8,685 bases of DNA, from contig JAEEOD010000020.1 in NCBI GenBank assembly GCA_016284115.1, forward strand, positions 1 to 8,685. Direction: 5' to 3'. The position numbers and the translations under genes were made by a program. The notes under the pieces were generated by a model. It was not told the DNA's origin. It made no database searches and saw only the letters and a program-made list of their open reading frames with translations. Source of the stretch: Bacteroidaceae bacterium (lineage in GTDB: Bacteria; Bacteroidota; Bacteroidia; Bacteroidales; Bacteroidaceae). Of the stretch, positions 1-7,087 are shown piece after piece. Within the stretch, counting starts at the first letter, position 1; every line of letters starts with the position of its first letter.

Positions 1-339
1 CAGGAAACGCTCATTAAGCTTAACTACTTTCTTGACTGCTTCTACGAATGTCTCAGTAGGCAGTTGAGGCATAAGGATGCCGTCGCAGGTAGATTGCATA
101 CGAGCTGCATTCTCCTCCACACGGAAGATACGTATCTTGCCATCCTTGCCACGATAGGCCTTCAAGCCCTCGAAACACTCTTGGCCATAATGCAGACAGG
201 TAGCAGCCATGTGCATAGGAATGGTTTCTTCGCTACATGTCTCGATTTCACCCCACTTACCGTTACGGTAATAAATTCTCACGTTGTAGTCCGTCTTCAT
301 GTATCCAAAAGACAGATTTTTCCAATCAATCTCGTTCAT
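1..339 (-). CDS. ilvE: Branched-chain amino acid aminotransferase, N-terminal part (cut by left window edge)
   Basis: This is the first 113 codons of a class IV PLP-dependent aminotransferase; the rest lies beyond position 1. Enzymes of this type interconvert leucine, isoleucine and valine with their 2-oxo acids, using glutamate/2-oxoglutarate, in the cytoplasm. The visible part begins MNEIDWKNLSFGYMKTDYNV and carries the family signature near residues 58-80: LHYGQECFEGLKAYRG, followed by DGKIRIFRVEENAARM. These are typical of the BCAT branch rather than D-amino acid transaminase or ADC lyase. The PLP-binding lysine would lie further on and cannot be checked. The start at 339 is the only Met before the conserved N-terminus. 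It sits 68 bases after the xseB stop, and a good Bacteroidales -7 element at 390-382 suggests its own promoter. Family assignment is firm; exact substrate preference is inferred. Confidence 0.9.
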   Translation of the reverse strand, partial: MNEIDWKNLSFGYMKTDYNVRIYYRNGKWGEIETCSEETIPMHMAATCLHYGQECFEGLKAYRGKDGKIRIFRVEENAARMQSTCDGILMPQLPTETFVEAVKKVVKLNERFL

Positions 340-366
340 ATCTTAAACTGTTAGATTACTTTTCAT

Positions 367-385
367 TTGCAATAATTGGTTGCAA
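367..385. repeat. Paired TTGCAA palindromes next to the ilvE -7 element
   Basis: The self-complementary hexamer TTGCAA occurs at 367-372 and again at 380-385, separated by 7 bases. The right copy overlaps the downstream end of the -7 element of ilvE, and the left copy falls near the predicted transcription start. The arrangement could be an operator. It could equally be a by-product of TTTGCAA being common in promoter DNA of this order. No regulator is identified. Confidence 0.25.
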
Positions 386-390
386 AAATA
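382..390 (-). promoter_or_regulatory. Putative -7 promoter element of ilvE
   Basis: Read on the minus strand, 390-382 is TATTTTTGC, an exact match to the Bacteroidales -7 consensus TAnnTTTGY. It lies in the 68-base xseB-ilvE gap, about 43 bases before the ilvE start, implying a leader of roughly 35 nt. A -33 TTTG at the usual 19-21 base spacing is not seen; the nearest TTG (407-405) is only 14 bases away. Because the gap is AT-rich, a chance match is possible. Confidence 0.5.
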
Positions 391-407
391 GCAATAAATA
401 ATTACAA

Positions 408-599
408 TTACTGCTTTTCCTGTGATAATTTTTTAATTTCCTCATCGGCTTTGGTCAATTTGTCATTGCAGAACGCAATCAGCTTATTGGCTTCCTTAAT
501 CATATCTGCCAACTGGTCGATATCCAATTCGCCACTTTCTATCTGCGATACTATCTTCTGTAGCCGTTCAAAGGCCTGGGTATATGTTTCGGTTTTCAT
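408..599 (-). CDS. xseB: Exodeoxyribonuclease VII small subunit
   Basis: A 63-residue cytoplasmic protein. It is the small regulatory subunit of exonuclease VII, which degrades single-stranded DNA from both ends to oligonucleotides in mismatch and damage repair. The whole protein is a helical hairpin with the family pattern: FERLQKIVSQIESGELDIDQL near residues 10-30, then a second helix with ANKLIAFCNDKLTKADEEI. The GEL-(x)-(I/L)D turn between the helices and the single Cys in the second helix are typical. Length is at the short end of the usual 60-80 residues. It starts 16 bases after the xseA stop, in the normal xseA-xseB order, so the subunits should be co-expressed. The start at 599 is the only Met before the conserved first helix. 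Confidence 0.93.
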   Translation of the reverse strand: MKTETYTQAFERLQKIVSQIESGELDIDQLADMIKEANKLIAFCNDKLTKADEEIKKLSQEKQ

Positions 600-615
600 A
601 ATGAATAAAGGATAA

Positions 616-1908
616 TTATTTAACTATTGAGGTAAGTTCGCCTTGCTTCAGACGGGTCACAATTTCGTCGCCTGAATGGAGCATAGAGGCGTCTTTTATT
701 ACTTTGCCATCTTTCAACGTAATGCTATAGCCACGTGCCAAGAGCTTGTCAGGCGAGGCATCTGCCGTTTTCTGCTGAAGCAACTTTAACTGGAACTGTC
801 TTTTCTCGATATGTGACATCGAAAGTTGCAAAAGCTGTTGCTTGAGCAGTGGAAGTAGCTGCTTCTGACGCTCCACTTGCAACACAGCCGCCTGAGATAT
901 GCTATGACGTACATTCATCAAGAACATCTTGTGGCCGTTGATACGTTGCATCGCCCTGGTAGGGATGCGTGTCTGAAGACGAAGAAGGCGCTCCTTGCAC
1001 TCTGCCAACAAAGTAGCCGTACCATGATATAGACGTTGCGACAGGTCTTCCAGAATGTCTGCCACCTCCTGCATCCTACCTATCAGGAACTCAGCCGCAG
1101 CGGTAGGAGTCTTAACACGAGTATGTGACACCATGTCCAACACGGTATCGTCACGTTCATGTCCAATGCCGGTGATAATAGGTAAAGGGAACTGTGCCAC
1201 AGCTGCTGCCAGAGGATAAGTATCGAAACCTGTGAGGTCGGAAGTGGCACCACCACCACGGATGATAACCACCACATCGAACTCGTCTTCACGAGCATAG
1301 ATGTTGTCCAATGCCTGCAGAACGGACTGCTCCACCCCTTCACCTTGCATAATGGCAGGGAACAGTTCTGTATGGAAATAGAATCCGCCAGCGTTGTTTG
1401 CCAACTGGTTGGAGAAGTCGCCATAACCAGCTGCCGTAGCAGAAGAGATGACAGCAACACGCTTAGGTAGCACGGGCATCTCCAACTCTTTATTGAGTTC
1501 CAGCACACCTTCTTCTTGCAACTGGCGTAAGATTTCCTGACGTTTGCGCGCCATATCGCCCAAGGTGTAGGATGGATCAATGTCCAATACATTGAGTGAA
1601 TAACCATACAATTCATGGAAAGAAACACTTACCTCTACCAGTACTTTGATGCCAGCGGTAAACAACTGACCCGTGGCTCGCTCAAAGGTAGGCTTCAAGA
1701 TGGCAAACACATTGCGCCAGATATTGCCTCGTGCCTTCGCCACCAGTCCGTTGCCACGACGGTCCTTCTGCACAAACTCCACATAGCAATGGCCATTGTT
1801 GACACGCGCCTCGCTGAGCTCTGCCTGTACCCAATAGGTATCAGGCATGCCCAACTCAAGGGTCTCCTTAACCAATTCGTTTAGTTCGTACAGCGTTATT
1901 GGTTCCAT
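616..1908 (-). CDS. xseA: Exodeoxyribonuclease VII large (catalytic) subunit
   Basis: The 430-residue catalytic subunit of exonuclease VII, acting with XseB on single-stranded DNA in the cytoplasm. Residues about 1-115 form the N-terminal OB-fold nucleic-acid-binding domain (YWVQAELSEARVNNGHCYVEF at 25-45). The nuclease domain follows with its recognisable blocks: KRVAVISSATAAGYGDF (149-165), VVIIRGGGATSDLTGFD (213-229) and ITGIGHERDDTVLDMVSHTR (245-264), then KTPTAAAEFL. A long helical, Gln/Leu-rich stretch (about 275-380) corresponds to the coiled arm that binds XseB. The conserved C-terminal segment LLARGYSITLKDGKVIKD (389-406) is present, so the protein looks complete and of near-normal length. 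Its start lies 3 bases after the stop of the S8 peptidase gene, implying co-transcription and possibly translational coupling. Confidence 0.96.
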   Translation of the reverse strand: MEPITLYELNELVKETLELGMPDTYWVQAELSEARVNNGHCYVEFVQKDRRGNGLVAKARGNIWRNVFAILKPTFERATGQLFTAGIKVLVEVSVSFHELYGYSLNVLDIDPSYTLGDMARKRQEILRQLQEEGVLELNKELEMPVLPKRVAVISSATAAGYGDFSNQLANNAGGFYFHTELFPAIMQGEGVEQSVLQALDNIYAREDEFDVVVIIRGGGATSDLTGFDTYPLAAAVAQFPLPIITGIGHERDDTVLDMVSHTRVKTPTAAAEFLIGRMQEVADILEDLSQRLYHGTATLLAECKERLLRLQTRIPTRAMQRINGHKMFLMNVRHSISQAAVLQVERQKQLLPLLKQQLLQLSMSHIEKRQFQLKLLQQKTADASPDKLLARGYSITLKDGKVIKDASMLHSGDEIVTRLKQGELTSIVK

Positions 1909-1911
1909 AGA

Positions 1912-3276
1912 CTATCGATTAAGATAGTTTTGGTAGGCCTGCCACATATCAGGTATGCCATAGCCATAAATGTTATCAGGATAAGCTGCACGATCTCCTG
2001 CCTGACGCACTAGTTCCATCACCTCCTTGGCATTCAGCGTAGGACAAGCCTGCCACAGACAAGCTACCATGCCACAAATAATAGGTGATGCAAACGACGT
2101 ACCGTTGGCTTTCCCCTGACTGCCATGTGAATTGATGACATCAGCTCTCACGCCTGCTGCCACAACATCAGGCTTGATACGTCCATCCTGAGTGTTGCCC
2201 ACAGACGAGAACGAAGCGATGACACCTGTTTGCCATACCATAGCTCCAACAGTAAGCACATTCTCTGCATCTCCAGGAGGAGTAATTTTCTTCCATACAG
2301 AATTGCCTGAGTTGCCTGCGCTGCACACCAGAATCATGCCTTTATCAGCCAAACGGCCTGCCACACGGGAGATGACAGAGCGCTGTCCGTCCAAATCCCT
2401 GAGCTGGAAATTCATTGAAGCATCATCAAACTCATTATATCCCAACGAAGTATTGAGGACATCAACCCCCACACTATCAGCAAACTCAACTGCCGCTGCC
2501 CAATAGTCTTGCTCAATAGGATACTCTGAATCTGAATCCTCACTACGCAAAAGCCAATAGGAAGCCTCTGGAGCTGTACCTATCATCACGCCAGGCTTGT
2601 TGGCAGCCATGCACGACAGCACACTCAGTCCGTGAGTAGATTCAGCAAATATATCATCAGCAGGATCAACAAAATCCCTAGTACCCAACACCTTTACATT
2701 GTCCAAGGCTGGGATGCGGTCAAAATTATGGAAGCCACCATCTATCACGGCAATGGTCATACCCTGCCCTTTGAAGCCTGCTGCATGCAACAGTTCGGCC
2801 TTACTGACATGAATCTGTCCGTAACCAGTGCCATAGATAGTGTCTGGATTCACTGTCAGTTCACTGATGATGGTATCTCTGCGTGCTGGAGTAATAGAGG
2901 TACTAGGCGCCTTCCATACCTTAACAGCCTGCTTCACAAATGGCAAAGCACGAATTACATCAATTTTGGTCGTGTCATTGCATGACACCGTTACGAAGTT
3001 CTCCCACTTGCTTGTGACCAACACCTTCACACCCGTTTTCTGGATGGCCTTGATATAAGCCTCTGGCACGGGTAAGTCGGTAGAATCCACCTGTATATTC
3101 TGTTTCTGTCTGCGTTGCAATGCTTTGGCAGAAAGAAACTTATCAGGATGCTTTAAACTGAACTTAGTGGCTGCTTTGTCTTTTAAATCAATATGGTAAC
3201 GCAATGTATCCTGTGCACTCAAACTTACACTTGCCACCAATGCCAGCAAACATGATACATACAATATTCTTTTCAT
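1912..3276 (-). CDS. Secreted S8 family (subtilisin-like) serine peptidase
   Basis: A 454-residue exported endopeptidase. Residues 1-21 are a Sec signal peptide (MKRILYVSCLLALVASVSLSA) with likely cleavage after Ala21. No lipobox is present: the Cys at 9 is inside the hydrophobic core. The subtilase domain occupies about 165-450 with a full catalytic set: Asp179 in IAVIDGGF, His215 in STHGLSVLSCMA, oxyanion-hole Asn322 in CSAGNSGN and Ser394 in NGTSFASPI. Residues 22-160 are a lysine- and beta-rich N-terminal region, probably a propeptide or inhibitor-like domain, which I cannot name. The protein ends just after the catalytic domain, with no type IX secretion C-terminal domain or PDZ, so a periplasmic or simple secreted location is likely. 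It starts 16 bases after the rhamnosidase stop and ends 3 bases before xseA. Substrate unknown. Confidence 0.92.
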   Translation of the reverse strand: MKRILYVSCLLALVASVSLSAQDTLRYHIDLKDKAATKFSLKHPDKFLSAKALQRRQKQNIQVDSTDLPVPEAYIKAIQKTGVKVLVTSKWENFVTVSCNDTTKIDVIRALPFVKQAVKVWKAPSTSITPARRDTIISELTVNPDTIYGTGYGQIHVSKAELLHAAGFKGQGMTIAVIDGGFHNFDRIPALDNVKVLGTRDFVDPADDIFAESTHGLSVLSCMAANKPGVMIGTAPEASYWLLRSEDSDSEYPIEQDYWAAAVEFADSVGVDVLNTSLGYNEFDDASMNFQLRDLDGQRSVISRVAGRLADKGMILVCSAGNSGNSVWKKITPPGDAENVLTVGAMVWQTGVIASFSSVGNTQDGRIKPDVVAAGVRADVINSHGSQGKANGTSFASPIICGMVACLWQACPTLNAKEVMELVRQAGDRAAYPDNIYGYGIPDMWQAYQNYLNR

Positions 3277-3292
3277 ATGTTAGATAAAAACA

Positions 3293-5884
3293 TTATTTCG
3301 TTATCGTATAGGTGCCAGCCTGATAATCCTTAGACTCAGTTTCACCCGGCAAAGTAACGGTAGCTGTTGCTCCCTCAGGTACCGTGAACTCCCAAGTCCA
3401 CTGGTCGCCCTCATACTTCCAAGCACTGCGAATCAAGCCAGCAGCCGACTGATAATTAGCATCTAGATGACCCAAACGCTTATCAGGCAGAGGTTTCATG
3501 ATAATATGCTTGAAACCGGGCTGATCAGGATCAGCAGCAATGCCGGCAGCAGATTCCCAAATCCACGCACATACAGCTCCGTAGGCATAGTGGTTGAAAC
3601 TATTCATACCCTGAGGTCCCATGCCTTTGTCCAGCATGTAACTATTCCAACGCTCCCAGATGGTAGTAGCTCCATTATCTATAGAATAAAGCCAACTAGG
3701 ATTCTTACGCTGCAGCAACAACTCATAAGCAATGTCACCCATGCCGTTATCCGTCAGCGTCTGCATCAGAATAGAGGTACCCAAGAAGCCTGTCTGCAAG
3801 CAGTTGTCATGTTCTTCAAAATTCTTGCGCAGGCGAGCTATGATATTCTCTTTTGCCACATCGCCCACAAGATGGTTCTTCAAAGCAAATAAAGCAGGGG
3901 TCTGCATGGTGTTCAGGATATCAGTTTTGAAGCTTCCGTCAGGTTTCAGGAACTGAATCTTAATGTATGTTCTCGCATCATTCACCATGCGCTGATAAAC
4001 AGTAGCATCACGATTGGTAGCCACCGCCATGTCACGCATCATCTCAGCATCTATCAGCCAATAAGAAGCACCCAGGTAGCTCCAATAGGTGATAGCATCA
4101 GCCAATGGCACCCTACCCTTAGGAGTATCTGTGAACGCACCACCGCCACAGCTTTCCAGTGGCTCATAGCTCAGCCAGTCGCCCCACTGGTAGTTGCCAT
4201 TCTCAGCACTCAGTGCATTATGGTCATAATGAGTTTCATTCACATGGTTCATAAAGCGGTTCATTGCCTCCCAGTTCTCATCGATAATGCTGGTATCACC
4301 AAACTGCTTCCACACTGTCCAAGGCACAATAATACCTGCATCAGCCCATCCCAAGCGCATCATGTTCTCACCATACTGTGCAGTAGGAGCCACACCTGGG
4401 AAAGCGCCCGTCTCACTCTGAGAATCACGCATATCACGCATCCACTTGTGGAAGAAACTATCGGTATTAGCAAAGAATGAACCAGTTTCTGTGAATACCT
4501 GGGTATCTGCCGTCCAGCCCAAACGTTCGTTGCGCTGTGGACAATCGGTAGGAACTGACAGATAATTAGAACGTTGTCCCCAAAGAGTATTAGATATCAG
4601 CTTGTTTATCAATTCATTGCCAGTAGTGATGACACCAGTTTCCAAGTTTTCAGCGATAGAAGTTACAGGGATAGACTGTATAGACTTAATAGTCACCTGA
4701 CCCGTAGCCGTAATAGAGGCAAAGCGATAGCCGAAGAAAGTGCAATGTGGATAGTAAGATACAAAGTCTTCATTGTTGGCAAAGGTATAAGAAAGCACCA
4801 TACCACCAGCAGTGGCGATGCGCAGGTTATCGCGATGTACACTGCCCTCAGGACCATCCATACCACGACTCTTGGCACCGTTGCCATCATTCAGTATCTC
4901 ACCTGGAAGACAAGTAAGTGTAGTTCCTTCAGCAGCCTTAAACGTGAATGCAGGCACAGCAGCAGCATTCTGACCAAAGTCAACAACCAAAGTCTCGCCT
5001 GCTTCCAAAGTGATTTCCTCACCAGTTGCATATTCACGACTAATCACCACCTTACCAAACTCCTCATCCTTGGTATTCTCAATATCTTTCCAAACATATG
5101 TCTTAACTGGATTCAACACCAGGTCATGACGGAGATACACCTCTGCACCTGCTGAAGGGAGAATCTCTCCATTGAACTCAGTATTAACCTCTGGAGCCTT
5201 GAGCTGATCAGCCACCAAATATCCCATTGGCTCACGGGCATCATATTCCTCACCGTCAAAAATACCTGCATGCTTCACCGGACCAGCTATACCAGCCTTC
5301 CAATTCTCCGTGTCAGAGCCAAAGAGTTGAGTGGTACCATCAGAATAAGTAAGCTGCAACACACCCCTGAAAGCACACTTCTTACCAATCATACCATCGT
5401 GACCTGAAGGAGTGATAATCTTGTCACCCCACCATCCTGGTGTTACTTGTACAGACAGCGCGTTTTCACCACCAGCCTTCTTCTCCAACATAGGAGTGAT
5501 ATCATAGGTAAACGAGCGCTTGGTCTTGGCATAATGGGTAAAACCAGGCTTTAGTACCTCATCGCCAACAGCCTCGCCATTCACATAGAGTTCATAAACA
5601 CCTAGTGCTGTGGTCATCCAGATGGCTTTGGTTACTTTCTTTTCGTTCCTCACGTTAGAGACAAACCAATTGGCACCATCGGCAGCACGCCAGTTACCTG
5701 GTTCCCAAACTATACCCTGCACCACTGGTGCATCCACCACAGATATCCACTGTGAAGCATTCCATGCTGATGACTCCAACGCATTAGTCTTGCTATACCT
5801 CTCTTTCTGATTCTCAGTAACGCAGCCTGTCAGCGACAGCAAAGCCGTTGCCAAGACAAGACTCATAGTTCTTAAACTTTTCAT
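3293..5884 (-). CDS. GH78 alpha-L-rhamnosidase, lipoprotein
   Basis: An 863-residue glycoside hydrolase that should release terminal alpha-L-rhamnose from plant polysaccharides (e.g. pectin rhamnogalacturonan) or glycosides by inversion. The N-terminus is a lipoprotein signal with lipobox LTGC (Cys21), so it is membrane-anchored. Numbering from Met at 5884: beta-sandwich domains about 40-265 (GIFDGEEYDAREP near 207-219), a further beta domain about 280-405 (DFGQNAAAVP at 302-311), the (alpha/alpha)6 catalytic barrel about 410-780, and a C-terminal beta domain to the end. The catalytic block DCPQRNERLGWTAD (447-460) keeps Asp447, Glu453 (general acid) and Asp460; the general base is probably Glu744 in TTIWERWNS. 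An upstream Met at 5911 would add 9 polar residues and overlap ispF; the 5884 start gives a proper signal peptide. No SusC/SusD genes are nearby. Confidence 0.93.
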   Translation of the reverse strand: MKSLRTMSLVLATALLSLTGCVTENQKERYSKTNALESSAWNASQWISVVDAPVVQGIVWEPGNWRAADGANWFVSNVRNEKKVTKAIWMTTALGVYELYVNGEAVGDEVLKPGFTHYAKTKRSFTYDITPMLEKKAGGENALSVQVTPGWWGDKIITPSGHDGMIGKKCAFRGVLQLTYSDGTTQLFGSDTENWKAGIAGPVKHAGIFDGEEYDAREPMGYLVADQLKAPEVNTEFNGEILPSAGAEVYLRHDLVLNPVKTYVWKDIENTKDEEFGKVVISREYATGEEITLEAGETLVVDFGQNAAAVPAFTFKAAEGTTLTCLPGEILNDGNGAKSRGMDGPEGSVHRDNLRIATAGGMVLSYTFANNEDFVSYYPHCTFFGYRFASITATGQVTIKSIQSIPVTSIAENLETGVITTGNELINKLISNTLWGQRSNYLSVPTDCPQRNERLGWTADTQVFTETGSFFANTDSFFHKWMRDMRDSQSETGAFPGVAPTAQYGENMMRLGWADAGIIVPWTVWKQFGDTSIIDENWEAMNRFMNHVNETHYDHNALSAENGNYQWGDWLSYEPLESCGGGAFTDTPKGRVPLADAITYWSYLGASYWLIDAEMMRDMAVATNRDATVYQRMVNDARTYIKIQFLKPDGSFKTDILNTMQTPALFALKNHLVGDVAKENIIARLRKNFEEHDNCLQTGFLGTSILMQTLTDNGMGDIAYELLLQRKNPSWLYSIDNGATTIWERWNSYMLDKGMGPQGMNSFNHYAYGAVCAWIWESAAGIAADPDQPGFKHIIMKPLPDKRLGHLDANYQSAAGLIRSAWKYEGDQWTWEFTVPEGATATVTLPGETESKDYQAGTYTITK

Positions 5885-5897
5885 AGTATTATTAGTT

Positions 5898-6377
5898 TTA
5901 ATTTTTCTCAATCAATACGGTAGCGTATGCCGAAATACCCTCTTCCCTACCCGTAAACCCCAACTTCTCTGTGGTAGTAGCCTTAATGGATACATCCTCT
6001 GCATCTACGCCCATCACCTCTGCCAATACTTGCTGCATCTCCGGGATATGTGGATTCAATTTAGGACGTTCAGCACATACAGTGGCATCGATATTGCCCA
6101 CCCGATAGCCTTTGCTGGCAATGAGTTCCACCACTTTCTTCAACAATATCTTGCTGTCTATGCCTTTGTAATCAGCAGAGCTGTCAGGAAAGTGATAGCC
6201 AATATCACGCATATTGGCAGCACCCAACAAGGCATCGCATATGGCATGTATCAGCACATCAGCATCAGAATGGCCCAACAAACCCTTGCTATGCTGCAAC
6301 TTTACACCTCCTAGCCAAAGGTCGCGCCCTTCTACTAACTGGTGTACGTCAAAACCAAAACCTACTCTTATCTTCAT
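5898..6377 (-). CDS. ispF: 2-C-methyl-D-erythritol 2,4-cyclodiphosphate synthase
   Basis: A 159-residue cytoplasmic enzyme of the MEP (non-mevalonate) isoprenoid pathway. It cyclises 4-diphosphocytidyl-2-C-methyl-D-erythritol 2-phosphate to MEcPP with release of CMP, working as a trimer with zinc in each active site. Metal ligands are all visible: Asp10 and His12 in GFGFDVHQL, and His44 in DADVLIHAICDALLGA. The preceding LGHSDAD (34-40), the DIGYHFPDSS segment (58-67) and the C-terminal signature KATTTEKLGFTGREEGISA are intact. Length is standard (about 157-160), and it is monofunctional, not an IspDF fusion. It starts 2 bases after the FAH-family stop, so the two genes are almost certainly co-transcribed. 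The rhamnosidase gene follows 13 bases downstream. Confidence 0.97.
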   Translation of the reverse strand: MKIRVGFGFDVHQLVEGRDLWLGGVKLQHSKGLLGHSDADVLIHAICDALLGAANMRDIGYHFPDSSADYKGIDSKILLKKVVELIASKGYRVGNIDATVCAERPKLNPHIPEMQQVLAEVMGVDAEDVSIKATTTEKLGFTGREEGISAYATVLIEKN

Positions 6378-6379
6378 TA

Positions 6380-6997
6380 TTACCTTACATAAAAATCCAG
6401 CAACTTATGGCCTTCCAAGTACCCTTGCAAATGCTGTCCTACGGCTACTCGCCCTACACCCACAGGAGTACCAGTATATATCAAGTCACCTATCTTCAAG
6501 GTCATAAACTTACTCACATAGCAAATGATTTCATCCACAGTAAAGAGCATATCGGCCGTAAAGCCCTGTTGTACCGTATTTCCATCAATATCCAGGTGGA
6601 AATGCAAGTTCTGCACCTCATTCCCCACCTCGCTCAATGGCACAAACTCACCAATCACTGCGCTCTCGTCAAAGCCCTTACTCAACTCCCAAGGATGTCC
6701 CTCTACCCTAAAACGGCTCTGCAAATCCCTGGCAGTAAAATCGATACCCACCGTCACCTCATCGTAATATCTACGCACAAACTTCGGACTGATGGCTTTG
6801 CCCAAACGACTGATGCGCACCACCACCTCAGTTTCGTATTGCAGGTTATCAGAAAAGTTAGGCAAAAAGAAAGGCTTGCCGTCGCGCAAGATGGCTGAAT
6901 CAGGTTTCATAAATATCACAGGCTCTGGCGTCGCCTCCGTATGTCCTAGTTCTTCTTTATGGAGAACATAGTTCATGCCAATGCAGATAATCTTCAT
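6380..6997 (-). CDS. FAH-family protein (FAHD1-like acylpyruvase / oxaloacetate decarboxylase candidate)
   Basis: A 205-residue member of the fumarylacetoacetate hydrolase C-terminal-domain family, a group of cytoplasmic Mg/Mn enzymes that cleave or decarboxylate 2-oxo or diketo acids. Numbering from Met at 6997: MKIICIGMNYVLHKEELG opens the protein, with His13 and Glu16 three apart as in the His-Glu dyad of FAHD1-like enzymes. VIFMKPDSAI (27-36) matches the conserved KP-S loop; Glu55 and Glu57 in YETEVVVRI and Asp86 in GIDFTARDLQ are the expected metal ligands; and YTGTPVGVG (174-182) is the usual C-terminal glycine loop. A Met 8 codons upstream (7021) would add MRIKLSLI and run into the predicted promoter, so 6997 is preferred. 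It heads a six-gene co-directional cluster. Family is secure; substrate (oxaloacetate, acylpyruvate or fumarylpyruvate) is inferred only. Confidence 0.88.
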   Translation of the reverse strand: MKIICIGMNYVLHKEELGHTEATPEPVIFMKPDSAILRDGKPFFLPNFSDNLQYETEVVVRISRLGKAISPKFVRRYYDEVTVGIDFTARDLQSRFRVEGHPWELSKGFDESAVIGEFVPLSEVGNEVQNLHFHLDIDGNTVQQGFTADMLFTVDEIICYVSKFMTLKIGDLIYTGTPVGVGRVAVGQHLQGYLEGHKLLDFYVR

Positions 6998-7017
6998 AAT
7001 GAGTGATAGTTTAATAC

Positions 7018-7026
7018 GCAAATTTA
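7018..7026 (-). promoter_or_regulatory. Putative -7 promoter element of the FAH-ispF-GH78-S8-xseAB cluster
   Basis: On the minus strand 7026-7018 reads TAAATTTGC, an exact fit to TAnnTTTGY. It would start transcription near 7011, giving a leader of about 15 nt before the FAH-family start at 6997. No -33 TTTG is found at the usual spacing; a TTG at 7043-7041 is 14 bases away. No other TAnnTTTG match is seen in the short gaps further down the cluster, so this may be the main promoter for all six genes. Confidence 0.5.
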
Positions 7027-7036
7027 CTGTTTTTCA

Positions 7037-7069
7037 TTGACAACTTACCATTCTTTTGCTTATTTTTGC
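7037..7069 (+). promoter_or_regulatory. Putative promoter of the SUI1-family gene
   Basis: TATTTTTGC at 7061-7069 is an exact match to the Bacteroidales -7 element, and a TTG at 7037-7039 lies 21 bases upstream as a -33 partner. The upstream box extends to TTGACA (7037-7042), which also resembles a classical -35 hexamer, 18 bases before TATTTT. Transcription would start around 7074-7076, leaving a leader of only about 12-14 nt before the ATG at 7088. No Shine-Dalgarno sequence is seen. Confidence 0.6.
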
Positions 7070-7087
7070 GGAAAAGAATAAAATATA

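Noticed and set aside
1083..1628. A 181-codon minus-strand frame inside xseA
   Set aside because: It is an alternative frame of the conserved nuclease domain; the Trp/Cys/Ser-rich translation is typical of a shadow frame.
4498..4539. Asn instead of the common Asp in the GH78 DCPQR-D-ER block as a sign of inactivity
   Set aside because: The position that changed is next to the general acid, not a catalytic residue; the Asp, Glu and Asp of the catalytic set in this block are all kept.
4574..5155. A 193-codon plus-strand open frame opposite the rhamnosidase
   Set aside because: It is antisense to conserved GH78 beta domains, and its product is Ser/Thr/His-rich with no domain pattern and no start context.
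5885..5911. Upstream Met at 5911 as the rhamnosidase start
   Set aside because: It would overlap ispF by 14 bases and put nine mostly polar residues before the lipoprotein signal; the Met at 5884 gives a normal signal peptide.
6998..7021. Upstream Met at 7021 as the FAH-family start
   Set aside because: It adds eight non-conserved residues, and its codon overlaps the predicted -7 element; the family N-terminus begins at the Met at 6997.
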